Shown piece after piece: positions 12,062-20,596 of a stretch of DNA of 25,186 nt (its first letter is position 1; the number at the start of each line of letters is the position of its first letter). The DNA lies in the IMG/VR virus record IMGVR_UViG_3300031631_000021, positions 1-25,186 of that record; one strand, 5' to 3'. Source of the DNA: a virus. The notes beneath the pieces are model-generated. The model was not told the DNA's origin, made no database searches, and saw nothing but the letters and a program-made list of their open reading frames with translations. The position numbers and the translations under genes are program-made.

Positions 12062-13900
12062 TTATTCTGCCCCCGCTTCAATTGTACGACCATCTGATAG
12101 CTGCTTGTATCTAACACCATTTAACACAAATTCCTCAACAACAGTTACAACGGTTTTAGCTTCACTACTTTTTTGCATTGCTACACCATCTAACGGCATC
12201 CCATGTAGATCATCATTATAATATCCAAGTGCTAAATTATTCCTATCTGCTTCTGGAACCGTTGGGTCATAAAGAAGTTTTCCCTGCGACAGAAGTTGAT
12301 TTGTATCTTGAAAATATTGTGCCAATACGTTCAATTTATTTCTGGCTTGTTCTGCATTGTCAAAAGTTGATGGAAAATACAAGTTCATGTAATTATTGAC
12401 TTCTGAATCTGGCACAGCCGCACCTGATCGTGCGCGAAGCAAAAGTTCAATCGTTCTTTTCATGGCTTGGTATGCAGTTCTTGAATCTCCCGTTAAACTA
12501 CCTGACGGCCCTGCACCACCACCCGGTAGTATATTTGATGCTATGACAATTCCTTTGTTGAATACACCCTTTGGGAATATAAGATTAGAAGCTATTTGAA
12601 TGTCCTTTATACCACCACGGGCATCAACAATTGCTTGGGCTGCTTCTTTTGGTATATTTTTAGGTGCAGAGCTAAAGATTGTATATTCTTTGCCAGCTAC
12701 AACAATAGTTTCAAATAAAGGCTTTTTATCATCACCATCACCATCACCATCACCATCATCATCATCATCATCAACAGTTTGTGTTGCAATGTCTCTAATT
12801 GAAATTGCAACGGTTTCGCCATATGCCTGTTCAATAATGTCATATGCGTCTTTACCCGGATTGGTCGCAGTTTTTGAAACTCCATCTTCAACAAAAGTAA
12901 TAGTTTCAGTTTTAGCCATGTCTTTTACATCACTAATAAACTGTGCAAGCTGTCTACTATCGACTATCCCATCGCTTCCAATAAAAGTATCTACAAAGTC
13001 AAAAACTCTACTTGTCATGCGCTCTGGCGCTGAACCCTGTGGCCCTGCATCAGCAGGCTTTTCGGGCGACCAACCACCTGTTTCGCCTATCGCAGTGTTG
13101 TAATCTTCTTCACTATAAACTGTTAATTCTCGACCATCTTTATAGACAGTTCTTTTGAACTGAGCAGTCGATCCTGCCGCTGGTTTTGTTCTTGACCAGC
13201 CACCACCGCCCTCTCCAATAAGCGTATCAAGCTCCGTCTGTGATCGCGCCACTCTTGAGCTACCATCATCTTTATACACCGTCACGTTATCAAAATCATC
13301 TGTCTTGACACGTCCATAGCCAGCACTGGTTGCAGTCTGTTCCTGTGCATCACTATACACATCTATTGTGGAGCCGTCAGGTTTATACAAAGTGCGTTTT
13401 GTAAATTTAGTGCCAGTCTTCGGCAAACTGGTAACTCTAACACTGCCAGCTTCTATTTGTGGACGCAGTTCAGCGAAATCTTTTGCTGTTAGTGGCGTCT
13501 CGACTGGAGTAGTGAAACCACCCTTTCCATCTGCTTTAGAAACCATATAAAAATCAGGCTTACCATAAGTTGCTTTACCAGCCTTCGGCTTCAGCGATGG
13601 CGCAAGGCTAAACGCCGTAGAGGCCACTTTCTGGTCTCTGTCGCGCTTCTCTTTCTTTTTGGCGGCAAGATAGTCGAGCGGCACAAGGCCAGCCCCAACA
13701 GCCGACCCAAATACTGTAGCGCCGGGCTGTGATGCCTGCTTGCCCATTTCCAAAAAGAACCGCAGGGAAGCCTCCCAAGGATTAACCTCTTCAACGGGGG
13801 CGTACATGGCGCTGGCTGCGTCAAAGGCTTTCTGCGCTCCAGCCTTACTGCCAGAAAGCATTCCCAATGCACCCATCATTTTGTCAAATTCAACGGCCAT
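12062..13900 (-). CDS. Large virion protein with tandem YK-DG repeats and Asp-rich linker
   Basis: A 612-residue protein starting MAVEFDKMMGALGMLSGSKAG. Residues 1-105 are helical and Ala-rich (FFLEMGKQASQPG, FGSAVGAGLVPLDYLAAKKKEKRDR). Residues about 166-282 hold three repeats of roughly 35-38 residues: KRTLYKPDGSTIDVYSD, NVTVYKDDGSSRVARSQTE and KRTVYKDGRELTVYSEED, the last two ending GGGWSRTKP and GGWSPEKP. A 15-residue Asp/Gly run follows (codons 12772-12728). The C-terminal third is mixed helix (GYYNDDLHGMPLDG, VEEFVLNGVRYKQLSDGRTI). Probably an internal or tail-associated structural protein, by composition and position; no enzyme motif. Adjacent to the 707- and 346-residue proteins in one operon. 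Confidence 0.65.
   Translation of the reverse strand: MAVEFDKMMGALGMLSGSKAGAQKAFDAASAMYAPVEEVNPWEASLRFFLEMGKQASQPGATVFGSAVGAGLVPLDYLAAKKKEKRDRDQKVASTAFSLAPSLKPKAGKATYGKPDFYMVSKADGKGGFTTPVETPLTAKDFAELRPQIEAGSVRVTSLPKTGTKFTKRTLYKPDGSTIDVYSDAQEQTATSAGYGRVKTDDFDNVTVYKDDGSSRVARSQTELDTLIGEGGGGWSRTKPAAGSTAQFKRTVYKDGRELTVYSEEDYNTAIGETGGWSPEKPADAGPQGSAPERMTSRVFDFVDTFIGSDGIVDSRQLAQFISDVKDMAKTETITFVEDGVSKTATNPGKDAYDIIEQAYGETVAISIRDIATQTVDDDDDDGDGDGDGDDKKPLFETIVVAGKEYTIFSSAPKNIPKEAAQAIVDARGGIKDIQIASNLIFPKGVFNKGIVIASNILPGGGAGPSGSLTGDSRTAYQAMKRTIELLLRARSGAAVPDSEVNNYMNLYFPSTFDNAEQARNKLNVLAQYFQDTNQLLSQGKLLYDPTVPEADRNNLALGYYNDDLHGMPLDGVAMQKSSEAKTVVTVVEEFVLNGVRYKQLSDGRTIEAGAE
12728..12772. repeat. Trinucleotide microsatellite (ATC/ACC)15 in a coding region
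   Basis: Fifteen consecutive codons built from ATC and ACC on the plus strand, read as GAT/GGT on the minus strand, encode an alternating Asp and Asp-Gly run in the 612-residue virion protein. The unit length is a multiple of three, so gains or losses by slippage would keep frame. On the plus strand the same bases would read His-rich, but no gene is there. Confidence 0.85.
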
Positions 13901-13903
13901 TTT

Positions 13904-14944
13904 TCACCTATCTTTCAACAAATTATACGCGCTCACGCCAGTCCCAAGTGCCGACAGTGCCTGCCCGTATACGCTTGGGTTTGCCGTCATTTGCGTAGAT
14001 AAATCATAGCCGCGACTGGTGGTGGAATACGGGGTCTGGCTTAGTGCTGCGGATGCAGCGTTAAGTTGCTCCATAGGATAATCACGCTGATCAAGAAAAT
14101 CAGCGTATGCCAAGTCAACCGCCCGTTGATCCAGCAATCTTTCGGCCTCGCCAGCAGTAATAAGACCCTGCGCCGTTTGCGCCTGTAGGTCTGTCGCCAT
14201 GTTTCCAGCCGCCTGAATGGCATCCATTTTGCCAAGACGCGAAGCCTCGTCTGTCTCGTAGCCCATTCGCATTTTATCTTCAGCCAGAAACCGCGCAGTG
14301 CGGTCTGTGTCGTAGCGACCAGCGGCAAAGTCTAAGCCCTCGCGCCCTGCCTTTGCTCTGAGGTCTCCAGCGGCCTGTGCGCCCTCCCCAGAGGCCACAC
14401 CCTCCATAATGCCCAGACGTGATCCAAACGAACCACCCCCCATTGCAGCGCGTTCCCGCGCATCCATTTGAGATCGTATTGTCTGCTCTTGGATTTCACG
14501 CACGGCAGGGTTCATGGCGTCTTGGTAAATGTCCATAAACGGCTGCGCCGTGTCCATACTAAACGGATCGCCCAGAAGAGCTTCACGGGTTGAAGCCCCA
14601 TACCCAAGGCCCAATCCCTCTCGCGCAGCATCGTAATCATCCAAGTAAGGCTGGAACGTGTCATCAAGACTGCCAAGTATTCCCAAGCCCTCCTGCTCGG
14701 AGGTGGTCAGTTTGTTGTTGCCGTCCGTGATAAATGATCCATCTTCGCCAACGGCAGGATTGAACGTATCGTATGTCGCAAGCCTGTCACCCTCATACAC
14801 TGGGTATGGAGTTTTTGACAGTTCAGACACATTTTCAAAGATATCTCGCCCAGCGGTGGACATCCACGTTGGTATTTCGTTTGCGCTGTATGTGTCAGAC
14901 GTTGACGGTAGCGTGGAATATGTCGGTGTAAAGATATCGACCAT
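13904..14944 (-). CDS. Internal virion protein candidate (helical, Ala-rich)
   Basis: A 346-residue protein starting MVDIFTPTYSTLPSTSDTY. After a Ser/Thr/Tyr-rich N-terminus (to about 60), residues 100-300 form charged, Ala-rich helices: EGLGLGYGASTREALLGDPF, QTIRSQMDARERAAMGGGSFG, SRLGIMEGVASGEGAQAAGD and VDLAYADFLDQRDYPMEQL. The motif GGGSFGSRLG and the DFLDQRDYP.EQLN.A segment are ones I recall from phage structural proteins of marine podoviruses and siphoviruses that sit in the capsid or tail lumen. No enzyme motif. Neighbours: a Met-rich protein upstream (18 nt away) and the 612-residue protein downstream (3 nt). Confidence 0.72.
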   Translation of the reverse strand: MVDIFTPTYSTLPSTSDTYSANEIPTWMSTAGRDIFENVSELSKTPYPVYEGDRLATYDTFNPAVGEDGSFITDGNNKLTTSEQEGLGILGSLDDTFQPYLDDYDAAREGLGLGYGASTREALLGDPFSMDTAQPFMDIYQDAMNPAVREIQEQTIRSQMDARERAAMGGGSFGSRLGIMEGVASGEGAQAAGDLRAKAGREGLDFAAGRYDTDRTARFLAEDKMRMGYETDEASRLGKMDAIQAAGNMATDLQAQTAQGLITAGEAERLLDQRAVDLAYADFLDQRDYPMEQLNAASAALSQTPYSTTSRGYDLSTQMTANPSVYGQALSALGTGVSAYNLLKDR

Positions 14945-14962
14945 TTGTTCAGCCTTTCAGTT

Positions 14963-15298
14963 TTAGCCCATGCCGCCCAGTGCGCCCATCTGCTCTGGAG
15001 CAGCCCTTTGAGCCATCTGTCGGGGGGCTGGAGCCTGTTGACCACCGCCTGCGCCACCCTCTATCGCCGCAATAAGCTCTGCAAGCTCTGGAAGCAGCTT
15101 CATAAGCACTGACGCCACTTCTGGGCTGATAACGCTGTCGAGCATTGCAAGTTCCTGCTCAGACATTGATCCAAGACGCTGAACAAGAGCAGCCGCGATT
15201 TCTGGCGATGCCTTGCCCATATCTTTTTGTGGGCGTTTTTCCTGCCGCATATTAGCGCCACGCATTTCGGGCATTTCGGGCATTTGATCGGGTTCCAT
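14963..15298 (-). CDS. Small Met/Ala-rich virion-associated protein
   Basis: A 111-residue protein starting MEPDQMPEMPEMRGANMRQE, with unusually many Met and Pro in the first 15 residues. Residues 28-82 are helical (ASPEIAAALVQRLGSMSEQELAMLDSVI, PEVASVLMKLLPELAELIAAIEGG), forming two amphipathic helices with Glu/Leu heptads; the C-terminus is Gly/Gln/Ala-rich and flexible. The start overlaps the previous stop by 1 nt (TAATG). No family is recognised; similar Met-rich helical proteins lie between internal virion genes of other marine phages. It may be a chaperone or a linker of ejection proteins. Confidence 0.65.
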   Translation of the reverse strand: MEPDQMPEMPEMRGANMRQEKRPQKDMGKASPEIAAALVQRLGSMSEQELAMLDSVISPEVASVLMKLLPELAELIAAIEGGAGGGQQAPAPRQMAQRAAPEQMGALGGMG

Positions 15299-16404
15299 TA
15301 TATTTCCTTCGCTTTATATAGCACAGACCAGTCAGTTTTTTCGCAGAAGAAGCCAACCGACCAGCAAATTGGTTCCAGAATTTTTCGATAAATCTTGCCC
15401 AAGTAGTCGGGCTTGTCGCGCTTGCCATAGATAAATGCAATTTCGTTGGCTCTGTGTTGGGCCAAGTGCCGCCACAGCTTTACGCCTCGGCCCTTACGCA
15501 TTTGTTTTACAACGTGTACGGCCCATACGTGATATCCATTGACGTGCTGTGGCGTCAGGTGGTCTTTTGTAAAGCGATAGTCCAGCAATACGTCCTGCCT
15601 GCTCATTACGCCCTGACGCTGTAGTTCGTTGCAGATCACACGGCCACCAAGCGATGCTCCAATAAATCCACCAATACCGGGCAAAATCATGTTGCCAATT
15701 GCAGCACCAACGCCAGCCTTTACGCCGCCCTTTGCCGCATCTTTAAAATCTTCCCCCGCCAAAAGACCACCAATGGCCCGACCAGCGCCGTATCCATATC
15801 CTACGTTTGCGCCTGCTGCTTTAGGAGCCTTTGCCCCGCCAAACATTGACTTACCCGCTGCGGCGAAAGATTCAGCGGGACTTAATCCTTCTATGAGTTC
15901 AACGCCTTTACTTGCATCTCTTCCCAACATAAAGCGCCCGACATTACCGCCGAAATATGTTCCAATGTCTCCACCAGCAGCAATAGCTGCGGCCTTCATT
16001 GCGGCGGCACCGTTGTCTCCCTGATTAAAGTCAGTATTTGCTGCCGTCCCAAACGGGGCGTCTTCACCCTCAAATGTCACTCCAGCAAAATCTGTTTTGT
16101 CGGGGAATGTGACGGTGCGCGTTGGCACACGATTAAAGAAATCATACATTGGCGCTGCGCCAGTACCGTAAACGTCCTGCAATCGCACCCCCGCTTCAAG
16201 CTCTGGAAGCTCTGTCTGCTCAAGCTGATAAAGCTGCAACGCATTCATGCCGTCCTCAGTAGTTAATCCACCAAGGCTACCGAGAGGGTCTGCAAGAGCA
16301 ACGCCGTTCTCATCTGTTATCGCCACGCCGTTTTCGTCATACTGAACGCCACTCATCCTGATAGCTCCACTTTCAATCAGAAAATCTATAGGTATTCTTG
16401 CCAT
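15298..16404 (-). CDS. Virion protein with C-terminal VICNEL domain
   Basis: A 368-residue protein starting MARIPIDFLIESGAIRMSG. Residues about 20-40 hold two short repeats NGVAITDENGVALAD. The middle (130-250) is Ala/Gly-rich with helical hydrophobic stretches (IGNMILPGIGGFIGASLGGR), suggesting a membrane-active segment. The C-terminal domain, from RVICNELQRQGVMSRQDVL to KILEPICWSVGFFCEKTDW, has conserved-looking Cys and Trp residues (VICNEL, GYHVWAVHVVKQMRKG) and matches a domain I recall at the end of internal virion or ejection proteins in marine phages. The transition from low-complexity to this basic, aromatic domain suggests a fusion. It overlaps the genes on each side by 1 nt. Confidence 0.68.
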   Translation of the reverse strand: MARIPIDFLIESGAIRMSGVQYDENGVAITDENGVALADPLGSLGGLTTEDGMNALQLYQLEQTELPELEAGVRLQDVYGTGAAPMYDFFNRVPTRTVTFPDKTDFAGVTFEGEDAPFGTAANTDFNQGDNGAAAMKAAAIAAGGDIGTYFGGNVGRFMLGRDASKGVELIEGLSPAESFAAAGKSMFGGAKAPKAAGANVGYGYGAGRAIGGLLAGEDFKDAAKGGVKAGVGAAIGNMILPGIGGFIGASLGGRVICNELQRQGVMSRQDVLLDYRFTKDHLTPQHVNGYHVWAVHVVKQMRKGRGVKLWRHLAQHRANEIAFIYGKRDKPDYLGKIYRKILEPICWSVGFFCEKTDWSVLYKAKEI

Positions 16405-16733
16405 CAGGTTATCTCCAATAGTGAGGCCACAACGTGGAGCCGATTTCCATTTGCCGCCGTAACTTTAAGTATTTCGCCCTCCTGCACAGTGAGGGGCTGC
16501 GTTAAAAGCTCTAACGTAGCATTAGCACCTATTGCTGTCGTTTTGAAGAGGCTAAAAATAGCAGGCGATGCGGCGGCGTCTGTCAGCGTCACCGTGAGCG
16601 TATCTGCATTGCCGCTGTCCTCCGATACTAAGATCGACTTCACCAAGGCAGTTGTTGCGCTGGGCGCGGTGTACAAGACGGTCACGCCCGTTCCCGTCAG
16701 ATCAACTTTTGCATTTTTATATTTATTAGCCAT
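16404..16733 (-). CDS. Small beta-rich virion protein
   Basis: A 109-residue protein: MANKYKNAKVDLTGTGVTVLY, then TAPSATTALVKSILVSEDSG, NADTLTVTLTD and TLELLTQPLTVQEGEILKVTAANGN, ending HVVASLLEIT. Alternating polar and hydrophobic residues show a beta-sandwich. Such short proteins in phages are decoration, head-fibre or tail-tip proteins; the YTAPSATTALVKSILV(S/C)....ADTLTV pattern is common in marine phages as I recall. Its start follows the next gene's stop with no gap, and its stop overlaps the next start (TGATG). Function inferred from fold and location. Confidence 0.7.
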   Translation of the reverse strand: MANKYKNAKVDLTGTGVTVLYTAPSATTALVKSILVSEDSGNADTLTVTLTDAAASPAIFSLFKTTAIGANATLELLTQPLTVQEGEILKVTAANGNRLHVVASLLEIT

Positions 16734-16919
16734 CTAAGAAATAAACCACGCTGTTGCTTCGGCCTGTTGTACCGCCGTGTTTAAGCTGGAAGAATTGGCA
16801 AAATATGTCGCCTGTTTTTCAAGCTCTAGAGTGCTGGTGAGACGCGCCATGTATCCCTGCTGATATTGTGCGGGTGGCGATGGCAGGCGCAAGACTGCGA
16901 GGGGTGCGGTTCCACTCAT
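16734..16919 (-). CDS. Small virion-associated protein, 61 residues
   Basis: MSGTAPLAVLRLPSPPAQYQ then QGYMARLTSTLELEKQAT and NSSSLNTAVQQAEATAWFIS. Pro-rich start followed by a helix. A P..QY...Y...L...L.......N pattern is seen in many short phage proteins near tail genes, unnamed to my knowledge. It overlaps the nozzle-like gene by 4 nt (ATGA, 16919-16916) and abuts the beta-rich gene, so it is translationally tied to both. Function unknown. Confidence 0.65.
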   Translation of the reverse strand: MSGTAPLAVLRLPSPPAQYQQGYMARLTSTLELEKQATYFANSSSLNTAVQQAEATAWFIS

Positions 16920-19105
16920 CTCAGGCCAGCCATTTTTGTATCAATCCGCAAGTCGCCAAGCTGCCACTCATCCTGAGTGCCTGTGCTTTGGAACTTCAAC
17001 GCAATCTGGCGACCCTTGACGCGAGTGCTGATTTTTTCTGTTGTCGATGTAATGTTAAACGGCCCCTTCACAGTTTCAGCGCCATTGGGGTATTTTCGTG
17101 TATTCATAAACAGCGATAAATTGCTGTTCGCGCCCATTGTTGCGTCAGGAATAACGCGATCCACCATGTACAGATTTTCGCCTTCGGCTGTAATTTCACG
17201 GGGCGATGCCTCAATGAAACAATTCATAGCCGCGCCATCGTCACTTGTGCCTGTCTCTTGATTGTATAGGAAGCCCTCTGAAGAAAATGCAAATGGCTTT
17301 TCCCGCGCCCCAAACGCATCGTTCCACACAGTTCGATCCATTTCTCCAACCGCCCACGCCTGCTCATTGTAGTTGTATGTGACGTATGCATCTGGCTCTG
17401 GATTTGTGGTGGCCGTGTTTTGATCTGACACATAAAACCAAATAATTTCGCTAAATTCTACATTATGTCCGACCACAGTTTTACCGATAAAGGCCGTCTG
17501 CATACGGTCAAAGACAAAATGTTTTAATGGACATGGAATTTCTTTAACCACACCGTCATAAACGTAAAACGACTTTGGCCCCATCCAAAATGCATTGCCA
17601 TCGATTGCAATCATGGAGTTTATCCCCACGGCTCCAACCCCAGTCGCAAGTAGTCTAAACGAAAATATAAACGGATCACCCACAAATGTCATTCCATAGA
17701 CAGCCTCATCCGTACTGATGATTGTCTCTTCGCGGCTGTTGACCATTGCAACAATTTTTGTGCCAACCTCTAATCTTTGATCGCCAGCAGTATTTAGTGT
17801 GGTGGGCGCAAACTTGGCAAATTCTTCCTGCGATGACCAGCGAACCAGCATGGGGTCAAACGGCCCAGAGCTACCATTGGTTTCATATTTGCTTGCCCCA
17901 GCCACAATAAAGTGTCGGTCTGGAAACGATACCGTACTTATTCTGGCTACTTCTGGGACGCTTGCAGCGTTGGCTATGCTGGAAACCAATACGGCCCTCG
18001 TTGCCACGCCAGCAGACGTGTCCCAATAATAAATTTTTCCATTTCTCAAAGTGGCAATAACATCATTGTCCCAAATATTTATGCTCCACGAAGAGTTCTC
18101 AAGGTGTATTGTTGAGTCAGCCACGGTTGCTGGGCTGCTAAATCCACTAAGATTTGTTCCTGAGAAATTTGATGCGCTTGTAAGATCAATTTCTTTTTCA
18201 GTTGCATCCAGTGCTTCAGCTAATGTTGTTGTAAGGCCGAAATGTCTTAGAGTTACTGTGGCACCATTATTATGCGTTGTAGCTGGGCCTCCCGGCCCCG
18301 GATCATTATCAAATCCGCGAGTGCAGCCCGTCAGTGTATTCGATGTTATTCCAGTGTATTTTATTATTTCTGTTCCAATAATAATTTCGCCATTATTTGT
18401 AGTTCCAGCCTTGCCACCAATGCCATCTCCACCCCAACCGCCAACGCCCCAGCCAAGGGCCGCAACAGAGCTTTGTATTCCAAGGTTTTCTGCCTCTCCA
18501 ATTAAATATTTTATATCAATTGTGGTGCCGCCGCCTGTCGCCGTGCTGCTTGCCGCAGTCGGTGATTGAATTTTGTATGTGTTGGCACTAACAAGCTCTA
18601 CTTCATAGCCAGACATTCTATTGAGCGTGTCGGCTGGAATGCCGCCTGTCGCCGTTGCAGAATTAATGACAACAAAGTCGCCTGTTTGTACGCCGTGACC
18701 GTTATCCGTGACAGTAATTTCTGTGCTGCCGTTTGCTGTGGTGATCGGGTTCGTGAGATTTGAAGTTGTTTTCCGCAGCGGCGTGATGTCGTACAGCGCG
18801 TCATTCTCAATGATATACAAATGATTGCTTGTGCCAACCGCGATCCTGTCAACGCCATCGGTTACGCCACGCCACGATGACATTTGCCTGCATATGCCAG
18901 ATATCGATGTCTCAGTGCTGTTAGGATCGCCGTCTGGATCAATCGAATAAATTGCGCTTTTTTGCCAGCCACCAAATTTTTCTGGGTATCCGTTTACAAA
19001 TCTCACCAGTTGGCTGTCCACCCAAAACGGGCCGTTCTTGCCAGCAGAATACTCTGTGGTGTCCTTGACGATGCCAGCGTTGTATTTCAGCAATTGCAGT
19101 GACAT
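16916..19105 (-). CDS. Tail nozzle / P22 gp10-like stabilisation protein
   Basis: A 729-residue protein starting MSLQLLKYNAGIVKDTTEYS. The N-terminal pattern GI-K-TEYSAGKNGPFWVDSQLVRFVNGYPEKFGGW is the signature of large phage tail proteins compared with P22 gp10 and the nozzle of SU10-like podoviruses. The rest is beta-rich with repeated VxRISTVSFPDRHFIVAG and DEAVYGMTFVGDPFIFSF segments, suggesting a beta-propeller. An insert at about residues 205-230 holds LGWGVGGWGGDGIGG, similar to the WG motif of the neck protein. Known role of the family: closing the tail channel below the adaptor after packaging. The adaptor gene lies 4 kb upstream in the same operon. Start overlaps no gene; 1 nt separates it from the endolysin stop. 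Confidence 0.78.
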   Translation of the reverse strand: MSLQLLKYNAGIVKDTTEYSAGKNGPFWVDSQLVRFVNGYPEKFGGWQKSAIYSIDPDGDPNSTETSISGICRQMSSWRGVTDGVDRIAVGTSNHLYIIENDALYDITPLRKTTSNLTNPITTANGSTEITVTDNGHGVQTGDFVVINSATATGGIPADTLNRMSGYEVELVSANTYKIQSPTAASSTATGGGTTIDIKYLIGEAENLGIQSSVAALGWGVGGWGGDGIGGKAGTTNNGEIIIGTEIIKYTGITSNTLTGCTRGFDNDPGPGGPATTHNNGATVTLRHFGLTTTLAEALDATEKEIDLTSASNFSGTNLSGFSSPATVADSTIHLENSSWSINIWDNDVIATLRNGKIYYWDTSAGVATRAVLVSSIANAASVPEVARISTVSFPDRHFIVAGASKYETNGSSGPFDPMLVRWSSQEEFAKFAPTTLNTAGDQRLEVGTKIVAMVNSREETIISTDEAVYGMTFVGDPFIFSFRLLATGVGAVGINSMIAIDGNAFWMGPKSFYVYDGVVKEIPCPLKHFVFDRMQTAFIGKTVVGHNVEFSEIIWFYVSDQNTATTNPEPDAYVTYNYNEQAWAVGEMDRTVWNDAFGAREKPFAFSSEGFLYNQETGTSDDGAAMNCFIEASPREITAEGENLYMVDRVIPDATMGANSNLSLFMNTRKYPNGAETVKGPFNITSTTEKISTRVKGRQIALKFQSTGTQDEWQLGDLRIDTKMAGLR

Positions 19106-19106
19106 C

Positions 19107-19931
19107 TTATTCTCCGATCAAGGCAGCATAAGTCTTAGGGCCGACTATCCCATCTTCAGTCAAGTCATTTCTTTTCTGCCAATCCATGACAGCCGCCTTG
19201 GTCATTAGCCCAAAGACGCCATCAGCGTCCAGATTAAGCGCCCCCTGCACTTTAGTGACCTCTGGGCCTCTAGAGCCAACCTTGAGCAGCACAGGGGCTG
19301 TCTGGGGCTTGTATGAGCCATCTAGTATCGACATTGCGCGGTGGTAATGATGCTCCCGATCAGACAGGCCATTATAGCCGCCGTTGATCCGCTTGGTTGC
19401 GCCCTTGATGTCGCCGTTGTCGCAGTATTTATTTAGGCCGTTTGTATTCCAGAACCAGCAGGCACTTTCCAGTGCGCCGTCCTTGGTGCCTAAATATTTA
19501 ATTGTCGCATCTTTGTCCCTGCCTATGGCCTCTGCGAATAAACAATAGTTGTGCGCCCCAGTAAGCTGGATGACGCCACGCCCTCTGTGCATCCAGCCTT
19601 CTCCGCTAGATGTATCGCCATTACCCATACGATCAGCATAGACCACATTAGCGATACGCTCACTATCGCGGTGATACATCGCTGCGTCACGTCCTGCGTT
19701 TTTGAAGTATTTCGGGAATACTGCATTCAAGCCCTTTGCGGAGTAATTTAGATTTTCTTCTAGTACCGTAAAGTTCAGGCTTTCATGCCCACACTGGGCG
19801 ATAAACATTGCAATTCGCTGGGGCGTGTTGATCTGGTACTCGGCAAGAATTTCTTTGAGAGGCGTCTCCCAAGCCTTCCAGTCTTTGTTGCCATGCAGTA
19901 GCTGCTCAATTTGCCCCGACGATAATATCAT
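19107..19931 (-). CDS. GH19 endolysin with C-terminal peptidoglycan-binding domain
   Basis: A 274-residue protein. The catalytic domain (about 1-205) is of the glycoside hydrolase 19 (chitinase-like lysozyme) type: AQCGHES with catalytic Glu50, a second acidic pair Glu58-Glu59, GRGVIQLTGAHNY (117-129) and TKRINGGYNG (179-188), all diagnostic. Residues 213-272 (VLLKVGSRGPEVTKVQGALN, LDADGVFGLMTKAAV, DGIVGPKTYAAL) form a peptidoglycan-binding type 1 domain. Cuts glycan strands of peptidoglycan to release progeny. No signal peptide, so it depends on the holin-like gene upstream, which overlaps it by 4 nt. AGGA precedes the ATG. Confidence 0.93.
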   Translation of the reverse strand: MILSSGQIEQLLHGNKDWKAWETPLKEILAEYQINTPQRIAMFIAQCGHESLNFTVLEENLNYSAKGLNAVFPKYFKNAGRDAAMYHRDSERIANVVYADRMGNGDTSSGEGWMHRGRGVIQLTGAHNYCLFAEAIGRDKDATIKYLGTKDGALESACWFWNTNGLNKYCDNGDIKGATKRINGGYNGLSDREHHYHRAMSILDGSYKPQTAPVLLKVGSRGPEVTKVQGALNLDADGVFGLMTKAAVMDWQKRNDLTEDGIVGPKTYAALIGE

Positions 19932-20386
19932 TTCTGTCCTGCGTATTTACTGATTGCCCGATTTCCGAACCAGAATGCCAAAGTTGCCGAAAATAGTCCT
20001 TGAGTTTCTGGGTCGAATAGAAGCTCTGACGCCTGCATCCAGTCTCCATCCGATTGAATCACTTTAACCATGATCACGACTTTTGTGGATACGAATAAAG
20101 CAAAAAACATATAAGTGATAACGGGGCGAACGGACCCACGCAGGGCGTTGATAAAGCCTCCAGCGTCGATAGAACTGTCATGTGCATACAACCCCTTCGT
20201 CTCTTCGATGTCAGCTTGCTTATCTAGCTCGACCAGCTTCATCTCGGAACGCTTTTGGGCAAGCTCTGTCTCGATTTGCATCATTTCGATGCGGTGTTTC
20301 TGTTGTTGGTTAGCTTTGAAGTAATCAAGCACTGACGGCAGAAAAGATGATCCGAAGCCCAGCAGACTTCCCAATAAAGCCATCAT
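19928..20386 (-). CDS. 3TM holin-like protein
   Basis: A 152-residue protein. Hydrophobic segments: residues 3-21 (ALLGSLLGFGSSFLPSVLD), 88-108 (PVITYMFFALFVSTKVVIMVK) and 128-143 (TQGLFSATLAFWFGNR); residues 24-66 form a charged, Gln-rich coiled coil. GGFINALRGSVRPVITYMF is characteristic of the three-transmembrane holin family (linked to gene-transfer-agent release). Known role: timed permeabilisation of the inner membrane to release the endolysin. It overlaps the endolysin start by 4 nt (ATGA) and the previous small membrane gene by 4 nt, so it is part of one lysis unit. Confidence 0.85.
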   Translation of the reverse strand: MMALLGSLLGFGSSFLPSVLDYFKANQQQKHRIEMMQIETELAQKRSEMKLVELDKQADIEETKGLYAHDSSIDAGGFINALRGSVRPVITYMFFALFVSTKVVIMVKVIQSDGDWMQASELLFDPETQGLFSATLAFWFGNRAISKYAGQK

Positions 20387-20592
20387 GGCTTTTCACCATT
20401 GATGAAGATGCCAAAGCAACCCGTCAAAGCACCCATACAGACACTGACAAGCCCTGCTTGGGCGTTGGTGACAAGATCGGGTGGAATGGACATGAACCAG
20501 TGGACTGATTGATATGTAAGCACCGTGACAGCCAACATCATTAATCTCGGTAATATTTTGAGTTTATCAAACGTCTCTGGTGTCATATTCAT
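20383..20592 (-). CDS. Small two-TM membrane protein (lysis cassette)
   Basis: A 69-residue protein starting MNMTPETFDKLKILPRLMML. Two hydrophobic helices: about 14-31 (ILPRLMMLAVTVLTYQSV) and 42-64 (LVTNAQAGLVSVCMGALTGCF). A Pro-bounded loop between them (SIPPDL) puts both ends on the same side. Similar small proteins (TPETFD.LK..PR) occur beside the 3TM holins of marine phages, as I recall, and may be a second holin or antiholin. Overlaps the holin-like gene by 4 nt. Confidence 0.72.
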   Translation of the reverse strand: MNMTPETFDKLKILPRLMMLAVTVLTYQSVHWFMSIPPDLVTNAQAGLVSVCMGALTGCFGIFINGEKP

Positions 20593-20596
20593 TTCA

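Noticed and set aside
12697-12894. Minus-strand ORF with a Met/Val run
   Set aside because: Produced by reading the trinucleotide repeat out of frame; the Asp-Gly frame belongs to the 612-residue protein.
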